A DNA stretch of 64,000 bases, from NCBI GenBank assembly GCA_039925965.1, contig JBDSXW010000076.1:7092-71091 (forward strand). Reading direction: 5' to 3'. Source of the stretch: JAZKFT01 sp039925965. Lineage in GTDB: Bacteria; Bacteroidota; Bacteroidia; Chitinophagales; Chitinophagaceae. The notes beneath the pieces are model-generated. The model was not told the DNA's origin and made no database searches. It saw only the letters and a program-made list of their open reading frames with translations. Within the stretch, counting starts at the first letter, position 1. Each line of letters opens with the position of its first letter. This document shows positions 44,601 through 52,957 of this stretch, in pieces. The position numbers and the translations under genes are program-made.

Positions 44601-47009
44601 AAACCAATCCTGGGTGAAAATATCCAGGCTCTGGGCACGGTTTACCGGACGACCGGTTTCGTCGAACACCGTGGTGTAAAATTTCGCCTGGAGGATGCCG
44701 ATATTCTGGTACATATCCGGCACCGTATAAGACTCAATGGCATTGCCATTCGGATCCGTTTTCCCCTGCCTGGTTACTTTATCAAAAAATGTGTTTTGAT
44801 TGGCCAGTGAAAAATTGTAGCGCTCGTATTTTTGGGAATTGAAAGCTTTTTGCGCCAGTTGTATTTCCAATTCATAATTACGGTTAGCGGCCGGCGGTCC
44901 AAAAAAGTTGAGGGCATTTACGTTAAGATTGGTCGTTTGGCCGGGAAGCAAAAACGGCTTGTCGAGTTTGGTATTTACCTTAATTCTGTCGGGCAAAAAT
45001 TCCTCGATCATCAGGTTTTTGGTCGCCAGCAGCACATCATTACCGGTGTAAACTTCCAGCGTATAGCTGCCTGTTATTGCCGACGCACTGAGCGGTACCG
45101 AAGCTTCTGCCGAACCTTCGCTGTTCAGGGTTTTTCTTACCGTAGCAAGCTCCTTGCCATTGGGTAGCACAAACTTCATTTTAACCGGCACATCTGGCAC
45201 AGGTTTCCATAGTTTATCCCGCACGATTACTGCCGCGTGCATCGTTTCGCCAGGGCGGTAAATATCCCGTTCGCCATAGATAAAGGCGTCCAAACCCGTG
45301 CTGTTACTGCGTTTGCCACCGACGTCAAAGCGGCTGGTGCCAACCTTAGTAGTGCTAAAAGGCAGGTAGTTAAAATCTTCTTTTGTTTTTGCAATCACCA
45401 TCGCCGGACTAAAACCCGCCAGCGCGTTTTTGACAATAGGCACTTCCGCAATGCCCTGCCCGTTGGTGGTGCCGATACCCAGCAACTGGTTATTATTTCC
45501 ATACACATTGATGGTTACTGCACTTGCGGGCTGGGCAGTTTTTATAGAGTTGGCAAATACTACCACTTTATCCTTGCCCTCCCTGGCGATCAGTCCGATA
45601 TCGCTCTGGCTAACGAATCGGCTATCGCTTACCCAATACTCACTCGTGCTTCTCAATTTGATATGATAAATGCCTTTGAATGCCGGCAGCTGGTCCGCCA
45701 TATCAAAATGGAAAAGGCGGCTATTGCCATATTTTGGTAGGGTACGCGTATCGATTTCCTTCTCCATGATCACATCGCCCAGCACCATTTCACCACTGCC
45801 GTATTCGTTGTAATCACCTTCATAGTTATCGCCTCCATTATCATTGCCGGATTTTTCTTTGGGGTCATAGCCGTATCGCTCCGAAGCCAGGATATTATTC
45901 TCGTAGATCCTGGAAATAACCACCTTTACCTTCTCTACATTGACAATTTTTACCTCTATATTTTTAGCGCCTTTACTACTCAGGTATACCCCTTTGCTGT
46001 TGACGAAACTAATGGAAGGTTCGAGTTTGCCAAAGCCAATATTGGTCGTATAAATGTCCTGCATTACACCGCCGATTTTTCCCCGCAAACCTTTGCCGAT
46101 ATTGAGCTCATAGGTTCGTGTAACGTCAAACTGGTCGCTGGATATGGAAAAGCCATCGTCCATAAGTTCTGTGGTAAATTTCACTGCCGGGGTAAAGCTT
46201 ACCGCATTGGCGATTGTAGATTCCACCACCTCCTGGCTACATTTTACGTGGATGGTTCCACTGCTTCCATCGTGGTTACTTTGCGCATCGTTGATAATGA
46301 GTTTGTAAGGGGATGCAACAAAGATCTTTTCATAGATATCTGCTTCTGTAGGATTCTTTCCGCCGGCTGGCACCATGCCTTTGAGGATACTTATTTTGCC
46401 GGTATAATCTTTGTCCTCGGCCTTAAAGCCAATCAGTCGTATACTCACCTTGTCATCATTACTCATGGTAGCTATCGAATAGTCCTGCGGTTTACCTTCC
46501 ACTTCTATTTTCAGGTGGTCTTTCAGCATGCCCATGTCTACCGGGTAATTGAAATACAGGTCGGCCTGCGGTTGTGCATTCCGGGTATCGGCACTGCTTC
46601 CGACCCACATTACGCTGCTATTTACCAGTTGCAATGGTGCTGTATGAAAAGCTACTTCGGCTTTTTTTACACCATTAAACTTTGAGAATTTCAGCAAAGC
46701 ATTGTTTATCGTTGCCTTGTAATTAGTAGCCGCCAAAAGGGGTTTTGCCGGGCTGAAAACCAGTTTGTCCGGATATTCCCAGCGGAATTTTCCGGGTATC
46801 TCTGGTGAAAAACTAATGTACTCAATAGAATCCCATCTGTTCAATAGGGAGTCGGGCATCAGCGATTTACTGAAGCGGAATTCGAAGTTGGTGAGTTGCG
46901 GTACTTCGCCTTGTGCATTGGTATATTCCAACTGCACTTTGTCGCTACTACATGCATGTAACACTACTACCGCAGCAAGGGCCACAGCCAGTTTTTTAAA
47001 CAACTTCAT
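41601..47009 (-). CDS. Bacterial alpha-2-macroglobulin (lipoprotein)
   Basis: 1802 aa. Lipobox LHAC (Cys20) followed by SS, which suggests outer-membrane sorting. Many MG (macroglobulin) beta-domains occupy the N-terminal 1200 residues, with the DIYRPGETMHAAVIVRD segment typical of MG2/bait-proximal regions. The thioester domain carries YGCTEQT (about residue 1341), preserving the C-x-E-Q thioester. The C-terminal receptor-like domain has DLLPAGFEIENPR. It is thought to trap proteases in the periplasm, protecting the cell envelope. It is divergent from a PBP1C gene, the well-known partner of yfhM-type macroglobulins (established linkage). Confidence 0.92.
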   Translation of the reverse strand: MKLFKKLAVALAAVVVLHACSSDKVQLEYTNAQGEVPQLTNFEFRFSKSLMPDSLLNRWDSIEYISFSPEIPGKFRWEYPDKLVFSPAKPLLAATNYKATINNALLKFSKFNGVKKAEVAFHTAPLQLVNSSVMWVGSSADTRNAQPQADLYFNYPVDMGMLKDHLKIEVEGKPQDYSIATMSNDDKVSIRLIGFKAEDKDYTGKISILKGMVPAGGKNPTEADIYEKIFVASPYKLIINDAQSNHDGSSGTIHVKCSQEVVESTIANAVSFTPAVKFTTELMDDGFSISSDQFDVTRTYELNIGKGLRGKIGGVMQDIYTTNIGFGKLEPSISFVNSKGVYLSSKGAKNIEVKIVNVEKVKVVISRIYENNILASERYGYDPKEKSGNDNGGDNYEGDYNEYGSGEMVLGDVIMEKEIDTRTLPKYGNSRLFHFDMADQLPAFKGIYHIKLRSTSEYWVSDSRFVSQSDIGLIAREGKDKVVVFANSIKTAQPASAVTINVYGNNNQLLGIGTTNGQGIAEVPIVKNALAGFSPAMVIAKTKEDFNYLPFSTTKVGTSRFDVGGKRSNSTGLDAFIYGERDIYRPGETMHAAVIVRDKLWKPVPDVPVKMKFVLPNGKELATVRKTLNSEGSAEASVPLSASAITGSYTLEVYTGNDVLLATKNLMIEEFLPDRIKVNTKLDKPFLLPGQTTNLNVNALNFFGPPAANRNYELEIQLAQKAFNSQKYERYNFSLANQNTFFDKVTRQGKTDPNGNAIESYTVPDMYQNIGILQAKFYTTVFDETGRPVNRAQSLDIFTQDWFAGIAEDGYGYYPLNQVIKFPLIALNKDDKLVPNAKVNVNVIKHEYRTVLTKSGDYFRYESQKEDKVVSIASVVLNGDGSYFPFLPTKPGNYEIRVSKEGANNYVSKDFYSYGYWGNNNDAAFEVNTEGHVDIEVDKTSYNTGDNAKVLFKTPFNGRMLVTTETDHVISYQYLDAINRSASMDLKIAKEHLPNVYITATLFKPHEVSDMPLTVANGYKSLKVDEASRKIDVQITAQKTVRSRTHQKVTVKASAGAMVTLAAVDNGVLQVSDYKTPDPYDFFYQKRALEVNGYNIYPLLFPEIRGKMSSTGGDGYDLEKRVNPIRNNRVKLMSYWSGISQANSSGEASFEFDIPQFSGEIRLMAVAAKDCDFGGKDATMTVADPIVLSTALPRFISPGDTVSVPVTITNTTNKSTTASAKFSAGLPLQVAGTSTQTVNIAANSEAQVIFKLFAGAAIQASKVTVEVSGLGEKFLDETELTIRPAASLMKQNGAGFIDAGKTQTVSLGQDIFIPSTTSYSLVVGKSPAIEFGSQLQSLVEYPYGCTEQTISAAFPQLYFGDLSELMNFHKQSTVSANANVSEAIRKIKMRQLYNGAITLWDQEGSENWWATIYALHFLFEAKRAGFDVDNGLIDATTNYTINRLKSRQTIPYYYNGNLKKQIAPKEVAYSLYVLALMNKPQTSVMNYYKQNNTILSLDSKYMLSAAYALAGDKTSFKQLLPSAFAGEESVAIFGGSFYSDVRDESIALNCLIDVDPNNAQIPVMARHVGSKLKTRRYLSTQENAFGFLAMGKLAKAANQSNITASIKIGGKEIGKMDGKDVRFTSKEITSRNVEITTSGSGRLFYYWVAEGIGNGVQYVEEDKFIRVRKRFFDRNGKPLTGTTFKQNDLIIIGISLENAYSTPIENIVITDLLPAGFEIENPRTKEIPGMDWIKDATTPEALDVRDDRINFFTNLGTAKQTFYYAVRAVSPGSYKMGPVSADAMYNGEYHSYNGAGTIRVVQ

Positions 47010-47276
47010 AAAGGGGATGGTTAAGTGATGTTCGAAGAAGGGAACAAGTTTAGAAATCTAAGATAGAGAAAAGAAAATGCCATTTCAAAATATTGATTCG
47101 TGAAAGTTTTCCTAAAGCATATTAGTTTCGTGTTACCCGCCGTTGAATCCCGAACTTAGGCCGGGCATGGGTTGGATAAGCAGAAGATGTAGTCCAGTTT
47201 TTTTATTTGCCCGGCAGTTATGCAACGTTTGCCAATGTCGCTCCATCATGGCTCAAAAGCTGGTTCAAAAATATTT

Positions 47277-49586
47277 ATGAAAAAAGGGCTTTTTAAATGG
47301 TTCAAAAAATGTTGTTATGCTTTTTTTATAAGCATACTGCTTTTTTTTCTCTTAAACCTGCTCTTTCCGCTAAAGGATAAAATTGATTACTCCACCGTTG
47401 TCACAGACGATAAGGGCGAGGTCATTCATGCCTATTTAACGCCTGGCGAAAAATGGCGGATGAAAACGGAGTTGAGCGAAATATCTCCGCTTTTAAGAAA
47501 GGCGATTATCGAAAAGGAAGATAAATGGTTCAATTACCATCCGGGCATAAATGCGATTGCCATTGCCCGGGCACTGATTTATAACGTGTTTACAGGCCGG
47601 CGAACAAGCGGCGCCAGTACCATCACCATGCAGGTGGCCAGGCTGCTGGAACCCAAGCCCCGTACGGTTTTCAATAAGGTGAAAGAAATGTTCCGGGCGC
47701 TTCAGCTGGAGTGGAAATACAGCAAGGATGAGATTCTTCAAATGTATATCAACCTGGTTCCCTATGGCGGCAATGTAGAAGGCGTAAAGAGTGCTTCGGT
47801 CTTGTACCTGAAGAAAAACCCGGATCATTTATCGCTGGCGGAAATCACTGCTTTGTCTATCATTCCCAATCGCCCGAATAGCTTACAGATTGGCATCAAC
47901 AACGATGCGATTGTGCAGCAACGCAATAAATGGTTACAGCGATTTGGCGATGAAAAAGTATTTGGCCCCAATGAAATTGCCGATGCATTACATGAACCTT
48001 TGAATCTTATCCGTAATGCGGCACCACAGCTGGTGCCGCATTTGAGCTATAAATTAAGACGCGCCGGTGAAACCAATATCCACAGTTACCTCCATATGAA
48101 TACCCAACTGAAAACTGAAGAGTTGGTGAAGGATTATGTGCAAAGTATGGCTTTTAAAAATATCCACAATGCCTCGGTGATCGTGATCGACAATGAAACC
48201 CACCAGGTCATCACCTATATCGGCAGTGCTGATTTCAAAAATACTTACGATGGTGGCCAGGTAAATGGTGCTGCCGCCATCCGCCAGCCAGGCAGTACCT
48301 TGAAGCCGTTGCTGTATGGCCTTTGCATCGATGCGGGGTTGATGACACCCAAAAGCATCATCACCGATGTGGCAATAAATTACCAGGGTTATGTGCCGGA
48401 GAATTATGATAAAAAGTTTAATGGCCTGGTGAGCATGGAATTCGCTTTAGATCACTCCCTGAATATCCCGGCCGTAAAAAGCCTGAAATTGCTGGGTAAG
48501 GATCAACTCGTTCAAAGCCTTGCCAGCTGCGGGTTTCAGCAAATAGCTAAAGACCAGGGAAAGCTGGGACTATCGATGATCCTGGGTGGTTGCGGCTGTA
48601 CCCTTGAAGAGCTCACCGGTCTTTTTTCTGCCTTTGCCAATGAAGGGGAATACATCTCGCCACTGTACAATAGCACTGATTCGGGGCATCAAAAGCATGA
48701 ACGCATTTTGAGTAAGGCTGCTGCATTTATGATCACGGAGATCCTCAGTAAAATTAACCGGCCCGATTTTCCGGTGAGTTGGAGCAGTACCATCCATTTG
48801 CCCAAACTAGCCTGGAAGACTGGCACCAGCTATGGCCGCCGCGATGCCTGGAGCATTGGCTACAATAAAAAATATACAGTGGGTGTTTGGCTGGGCAATT
48901 TTAGTGGGGTGGGGGTCCCCGATCTTAGTGGCGCTAATGTGGCCACGCCTCTGTTGTTCAAAATTTTTAATACGATTGATTATGATGGGGATCGCGAATG
49001 GTACACAGCGCCGGCCACCTGCGAGCAAAGAACCGTTTGCAGCGAAACCGGCATGGTACCCGGCGAACATTGCACCAATATTATCACCGACTATTTCATT
49101 CCCCTGGTATCGCCCACCGAACAATGCAATAACCAAAAGGAAGTGTTGTTAAGTGCCGACGAGAAATGGAGTTACAGTAAAGAATGCGCACCGGCTGTGG
49201 GTTATAAAAAGAAGGTTTTTAAAATCATTCCGCCAGAGATTCAGCAGTATTATGAAGATAATGGAATTAAATACGAAAAGATACCGCCCCTGCATCCGGA
49301 TTGCGCCAATGCTGTAAGTGGTGGTGGCCCCAGGATCACTGCACCGGTTAATGGCAGCGAGTATTTTATCAGCAAGGAGCACCCTGAGCCATTGGCTCTT
49401 ACCTGCCAGGCGGCGGGCGATGTAAATAAAGTGTACTGGTATATCAACAACCAGTTTTTTAAATCGGGCGACCCAAAAGCTAAGCTGTTTTTTATGCCAC
49501 AGGAAGGCCCTAATAAAATCAGTTGCACTGATGATCAGGGCCGTAACAGGGATATCTGGGTGAAGGTGAAGCTGGTGGCTTTATAA
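47277..49586 (+). CDS. pbpC: Penicillin-binding protein 1C
   Basis: 769 aa from the ATG at 47277 (MKKGLFKWFKK, then a membrane anchor). A start at 47220 would add 19 residues before the basic anchor and is less natural. The glycosyltransferase GT51 domain has the catalytic Glu in IIEKEDKWFNYHPG (about 79) and TITMQVARL. The transpeptidase domain has S-x-x-K in PGSTLKP (about 339), S-x-N in DHSLNIPA and KTG in AWKTGTSYGRRDAW (about 513). A C-terminal BiPBP_C Ig-like domain (APVNGSEYF..WYINNQFF) completes the PBP1C architecture. It builds or repairs peptidoglycan and is paired functionally with the divergent alpha-2-macroglobulin. Confidence 0.95.
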   Translation: MKKGLFKWFKKCCYAFFISILLFFLLNLLFPLKDKIDYSTVVTDDKGEVIHAYLTPGEKWRMKTELSEISPLLRKAIIEKEDKWFNYHPGINAIAIARALIYNVFTGRRTSGASTITMQVARLLEPKPRTVFNKVKEMFRALQLEWKYSKDEILQMYINLVPYGGNVEGVKSASVLYLKKNPDHLSLAEITALSIIPNRPNSLQIGINNDAIVQQRNKWLQRFGDEKVFGPNEIADALHEPLNLIRNAAPQLVPHLSYKLRRAGETNIHSYLHMNTQLKTEELVKDYVQSMAFKNIHNASVIVIDNETHQVITYIGSADFKNTYDGGQVNGAAAIRQPGSTLKPLLYGLCIDAGLMTPKSIITDVAINYQGYVPENYDKKFNGLVSMEFALDHSLNIPAVKSLKLLGKDQLVQSLASCGFQQIAKDQGKLGLSMILGGCGCTLEELTGLFSAFANEGEYISPLYNSTDSGHQKHERILSKAAAFMITEILSKINRPDFPVSWSSTIHLPKLAWKTGTSYGRRDAWSIGYNKKYTVGVWLGNFSGVGVPDLSGANVATPLLFKIFNTIDYDGDREWYTAPATCEQRTVCSETGMVPGEHCTNIITDYFIPLVSPTEQCNNQKEVLLSADEKWSYSKECAPAVGYKKKVFKIIPPEIQQYYEDNGIKYEKIPPLHPDCANAVSGGGPRITAPVNGSEYFISKEHPEPLALTCQAAGDVNKVYWYINNQFFKSGDPKAKLFFMPQEGPNKISCTDDQGRNRDIWVKVKLVAL

Positions 49587-49679
49587 AGGTTTTAAGATGA
49601 GGGGATTCATTTTTTTGTTATCTTTTCTGCATTCAAAGCGCTTAAAATCAACCTAACCCTTTAACTTAATTCCCTTACC

Positions 49680-50411
49680 ATGAAAAAGAAGTTATCACTG
49701 ATTTTTATTCTTGTTGCTGCTATCAGCCAATTCTCCAGGGCACAAAGTGTAGGAATTGGCACCAATGCACCAAGTGCTAACGCCATTCTTGATATTACTA
49801 GTACCAACAAGGGTATCATGTTGCCGAGGGTTAATGACACCACTAATGTAACCGGACCTTCAGCCGGTTTGCTCATCTTTAATAAAAATACCAAGTCGCT
49901 CAACTTTTATGATGGCGGTAGGTGGCAAAACCTTTCCACGGCTACGCTTTCTTCAGGATTAGCTTCCGACTCGTTGGTTTACCAAACAAATATCGCGGGA
50001 GGAGTCATCCCCTTTTACAATGCGCCATTGAAGATTGCTTCAGTTCAGTACGGGTCTACCCTGCAGGTAACATTTGGGGGTGGCGGCGGAGTAGGTAAAG
50101 TGTCTTTAAGTGACTTGTCTTTTTCGACTGAATTAGACAATAACTACATTCCTTTTTTAAGGGCCAATCATGCTGGAACAGCCTTGCCAGAAATTGAATT
50201 CAGATCTTATAAATCCGGAACTACCATTCTTAAATATTCTACGAAGCTTAGTAACATTTATGTAACAAGTGTATCTACCGCTATTGGGGATGGAGGTCAG
50301 CTATTGATCAGCTATAGCCTCAGCGCATCAAAGTTCGCATACAAAGATTGGGTAAGTAATAAGTTTTTTACGTATGATATAGTAGCGGGTACATTCTCAA
50401 CTTCATATTAA
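49680..50411 (+). CDS. Sec-exported Hcp-like (type VI tube family) domain protein
   Basis: 243 aa with signal peptide MKKKLSLIFILVAAISQFSRAQ. It continues with a tail-fibre-like segment (SVGIGTNAPSANAILDITST, NKGIMLPRV) and a second domain (about 105-243) that lines up with Hcp: GGGGGVGKVSLSDLSF matches the Hcp pattern GGGGGAGKVNVQDLSF, followed by ELDNNYIPFLRANHAGTALP, a Lys-Ser/Gly turn, LSNIYVTSVSTAIGDGG and a final strand block. Hcp normally is a cytoplasmic T6SS tube protein without a signal peptide. No T6SS gene is nearby. A role as an exported ring-forming or surface protein is inference. Confidence 0.6.
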   Translation: MKKKLSLIFILVAAISQFSRAQSVGIGTNAPSANAILDITSTNKGIMLPRVNDTTNVTGPSAGLLIFNKNTKSLNFYDGGRWQNLSTATLSSGLASDSLVYQTNIAGGVIPFYNAPLKIASVQYGSTLQVTFGGGGGVGKVSLSDLSFSTELDNNYIPFLRANHAGTALPEIEFRSYKSGTTILKYSTKLSNIYVTSVSTAIGDGGQLLISYSLSASKFAYKDWVSNKFFTYDIVAGTFSTSY

Positions 50412-50464
50412 AACACTTGCTTAACAAATGTTGTCCGGACAGTTTCAGCACCATGCTATTATCG

Positions 50465-50513
50465 AAAAAAATGGAATTATGGTTTGATCAGTCAAACCAT
50501 AATCCCATTTTCG
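50465..50513. terminator. Bidirectional terminator between convergent genes
   Basis: Long hairpin: perfect 12-bp ATTATGGTTTGA (50476-50487) / TCAAACCATAAT (50492-50503) with TCAG loop, extended past one mismatch by GG/CC and an A/T arm. It has A-runs on the left and T-runs on the right, so it serves both directions. It lies between the Hcp-like gene and the convergent esterase gene. Confidence 0.9.
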
Positions 50514-50538
50514 CTAATGCTGTTTCCATACGATATAA

Positions 50539-52065
50539 TTATTCTTTTATAAACCAACTGCTTGAAACCCGCTGATACTGGTCGTTGATTACTACGGCGA
50601 GATAAGTTCCTTTCGCTAAACTTTTTACCGGGATCGTTTGCAAACTATTCAAAGCATTTGTTTGCAGCAGGCGCATATCTGTGCTGTAGATCTTCACAAT
50701 CGCTGAGCCGGTGACGGTAGTTTTATAGCGCAGTGCATCCGTAACTGGATTGGGATATATTACGAAATTGTTTGCGGGTTTCCCGTTCCAAATAATTGTC
50801 AGGGTATTGGAATAAGTGATTTCGCCGCCGGTTGAAATCATTTTCAGCCGGTAGGTGTTAGCGCCATAAGCTGGTTGAACGTCGGCAAGAGAATAATCCA
50901 GTTGCAATACAGAGTAGCCACCAGGGGCTTTGGAACGAATTGTGCCGATGGTCAGCCACGTAGATCCCTGCAGTTTTTCCAGTTCAAATTCCTTGTTGGC
51001 GGTCTCGGTGAGGGTTTGCCAATGTAGCTCCACTTTTTTGCTTCCAATCGCTCCTTTAAGCACAAGCCCGGTAACAGGCAGGGGAGCCGGGCAAATAATG
51101 TTACCAAAAAACCTTGGGGCTGTTGAATCGATCAACGCCCGGATAAGGGGATCATCGTACATCGCCGAGTGATCGCCTCCAGCAATGGGCAGGAATTTAG
51201 TTTGCACACCTACTTTGATGGCCTGGTTGTTCAATGTGTTGGACCCGCATACAAAAGATCCAAGCCCAAACAATTGGCCATAGCCGAAAGGAACCACGGC
51301 ATCGGCAGTGCCATGGATTGAATACAGGGGAGCATCGCCGGCTTTGATATAGCCGCTATCGTACAAAGCCCCCGACATATTCCAAACACCTTTGATGCCC
51401 TGAAACGTGTACAGGCCCAGTGTAGGGGATTCAGCCAGGTCGGTATTACCTTCCATGCCACCATTGGTGGTGATGATGGTGCTTACCGGGGGTACGGTTT
51501 CTGATAAACTATTGATATAGGTGGTGTGCAAGGCAGCAATAGAACCGGAGGAAATGCCACCTAAATAGATATTGTTAGGATCAATGCGATAGGTTTTGGT
51601 AGTGGCTGCATCTCGTTTAAAATAGCGGATCACAGCTTTGATATCACTCATGGCTTTAGCGGTAGCATCAATTCCGTCATTGGGATTGAAAATAAGTCCT
51701 GCAATCCCGGCAGGGTTGTCGTACAACCTGTAATCAATAGCGACGGCAACGTAGCCTTTCCTGGCCAGGCTATCGCACAGAAAAGCCAGCTGGGTGCGGT
51801 CGCCAGATACAAACGCCCCGCCAAAAGCAAAGATGAACAAGGGCCGGATAGCCGCGACATCGCCGGTTGGCTCAAAGATGTCCATATAGAGATTCTTCAC
51901 CACGCCCATAAAAGTGGTATTCCTCCCATAGAGGATATTGGGGGTAACCGTAGAACCTGAAAATACCCTGGTGGAGAAACGTCCGCCGCCACAAGGAAGT
52001 GTTTGGGCAGAGGCGATCGTACCAATGAGCAACAGGGTAATAGAGAAGAGTAGTGTTCTTTTCAT
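50539..52065 (-). CDS. T9SS-secreted carboxylesterase (alpha/beta hydrolase)
   Basis: 508 aa from the ATG at 52065, where the signal peptide starts (MKRTLLFSITLLLIGTIASAQ). The frame has an in-frame start 10 codons earlier. The alpha/beta hydrolase domain has an oxyanion-type FGGAF, the nucleophile elbow GISSGS (Ser about 171) and a late GGDHSAM His, with HGTADAVVPF before it. A fibronectin-like linker (VELHWQTLTETANKEFELEK) precedes a type A C-terminal sorting domain (FVIYPNPVTDALRY... GTYLAVV) of the type IX secretion system. It is therefore an exported esterase, surface-attached or released; substrate unknown. Confidence 0.88.
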   Translation of the reverse strand: MKRTLLFSITLLLIGTIASAQTLPCGGGRFSTRVFSGSTVTPNILYGRNTTFMGVVKNLYMDIFEPTGDVAAIRPLFIFAFGGAFVSGDRTQLAFLCDSLARKGYVAVAIDYRLYDNPAGIAGLIFNPNDGIDATAKAMSDIKAVIRYFKRDAATTKTYRIDPNNIYLGGISSGSIAALHTTYINSLSETVPPVSTIITTNGGMEGNTDLAESPTLGLYTFQGIKGVWNMSGALYDSGYIKAGDAPLYSIHGTADAVVPFGYGQLFGLGSFVCGSNTLNNQAIKVGVQTKFLPIAGGDHSAMYDDPLIRALIDSTAPRFFGNIICPAPLPVTGLVLKGAIGSKKVELHWQTLTETANKEFELEKLQGSTWLTIGTIRSKAPGGYSVLQLDYSLADVQPAYGANTYRLKMISTGGEITYSNTLTIIWNGKPANNFVIYPNPVTDALRYKTTVTGSAIVKIYSTDMRLLQTNALNSLQTIPVKSLAKGTYLAVVINDQYQRVSSSWFIKE

Positions 52066-52154
52066 ATGTAATTGGGGTTTTAAAAGCAGCTGCAAGTTAG
52101 ATAGTTCTAAAGTATCATTTATTTGAAACCCGAAAATTTATCGCCCATCTAATG

Positions 52155-52802
52155 TCAAAGACCAGTTACAAGGGACTTTAAAATATCACTGATTTCAGCG
52201 CCATTATCCATTACCATTAAGTGGGTACCGCCACGAATGGTATACTGGGGACTTACTTTTTTGTAGGGCAAAAGCTTGTCTGCGGTGCCATGGATATGCG
52301 TAATATTTGCGGCCGACTCCCTGGTTTTCCAGCGAAGGATCATATCAATAGCCGCATTGGTAAATTTCATGTCGCTCTCTTTTAAAATCTGGAGCTGAAC
52401 GGCTTGCTGTTCTTTTCCTTTGGCCCCAAAGATCCATTGAAAAAAGTATTTGGAATTTTTAACCAACAAATCAGGCAGCCATTTATAGACCGGCAGGTAT
52501 TTTCCAACACGGAGCATAGCTGGAAACTCGGTACTGTTTCTATTGCTGCTGATCAGTATTACCTGGGCCCGGGGATTAGCAAGCGCCATTTCTGCAGCCA
52601 GCATGCCGCCAAAAGAAAGACCTACTATAACCGGATTTTCTTCTGGTATCGTTTCTCTTAGCCGTGTGGCATAAGACGGCAGGGATTCTTTTTTTAGCGG
52701 AGTAATCCAGCCAACAAATACCGGGTTGCAAAATGACAGATCTAAAAACTGGAACGATCTCTTCGTTGCCCCCAGGCCGCTAATGAAATACACATTTTTC
52801 AT
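52155..52802 (-). CDS. Small alpha/beta hydrolase
   Basis: 215 aa from the ATG at 52802 (MKNVYFISGLGATKRSF). The frame could start 7 codons earlier at a TTG, but an exact -7 box lies across that region. Nucleophile elbow VGLSFGGMLA, Asp/His candidates in HIHGTADKLLPY and RGGTHLMVMDNG. No signal peptide, so cytoplasmic; substrate unknown. Its promoter abuts an 8-bp tandem repeat. Confidence 0.85.
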   Translation of the reverse strand: MKNVYFISGLGATKRSFQFLDLSFCNPVFVGWITPLKKESLPSYATRLRETIPEENPVIVGLSFGGMLAAEMALANPRAQVILISSNRNSTEFPAMLRVGKYLPVYKWLPDLLVKNSKYFFQWIFGAKGKEQQAVQLQILKESDMKFTNAAIDMILRWKTRESAANITHIHGTADKLLPYKKVSPQYTIRGGTHLMVMDNGAEISDILKSLVTGL

Positions 52803-52807
52803 TACCG

Positions 52808-52815
52808 CAAACTTA
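52808..52815 (-). promoter_or_regulatory. -7 box directly before the hydrolase ATG
   Basis: Minus-strand TAAGTTTG matches TAnnTTTG exactly and ends 5 bases before the ATG at 52802, implying a leaderless or nearly leaderless mRNA. The 8-bp tandem repeat 52822-52853 covers the -33 region. Confidence 0.45.
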
Positions 52816-52821
52816 GGGAGC

Positions 52822-52853
52822 AATTGGCTAATTGGCTAATTAGCTAATAAGCC
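52822..52853. repeat. 8-bp tandem repeat (AATTGGCT type)
   Basis: Four consecutive octamers: AATTGGCT, AATTGGCT, AATTAGCT, AATAAGCC. Located just upstream of the hydrolase -7 box. Confidence 0.9.
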
Positions 52854-52920
52854 AATGGTCCTCCGACGCAACAAGCCGCTGCTGAAATACCCATTTTTTG
52901 TTACCGCAATCTTTCAAGGC

Positions 52921-52952
52921 CATTAGCACATTAGCACATTGGCACATTAGCT
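52921..52952. repeat. 8-bp tandem repeat (CATTAGCA type)
   Basis: Four octamers: CATTAGCA, CATTAGCA, CATTGGCA, CATTAGCT. It ends 5 bases before the stop of the upstream gene at 52958. Confidence 0.9.
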
Positions 52953-52957
52953 AATTG

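Noticed and set aside
52822..52952. Octamer repeats as a possible CRISPR array
   Set aside because: Units are 8 bp with no spacers of constant length.
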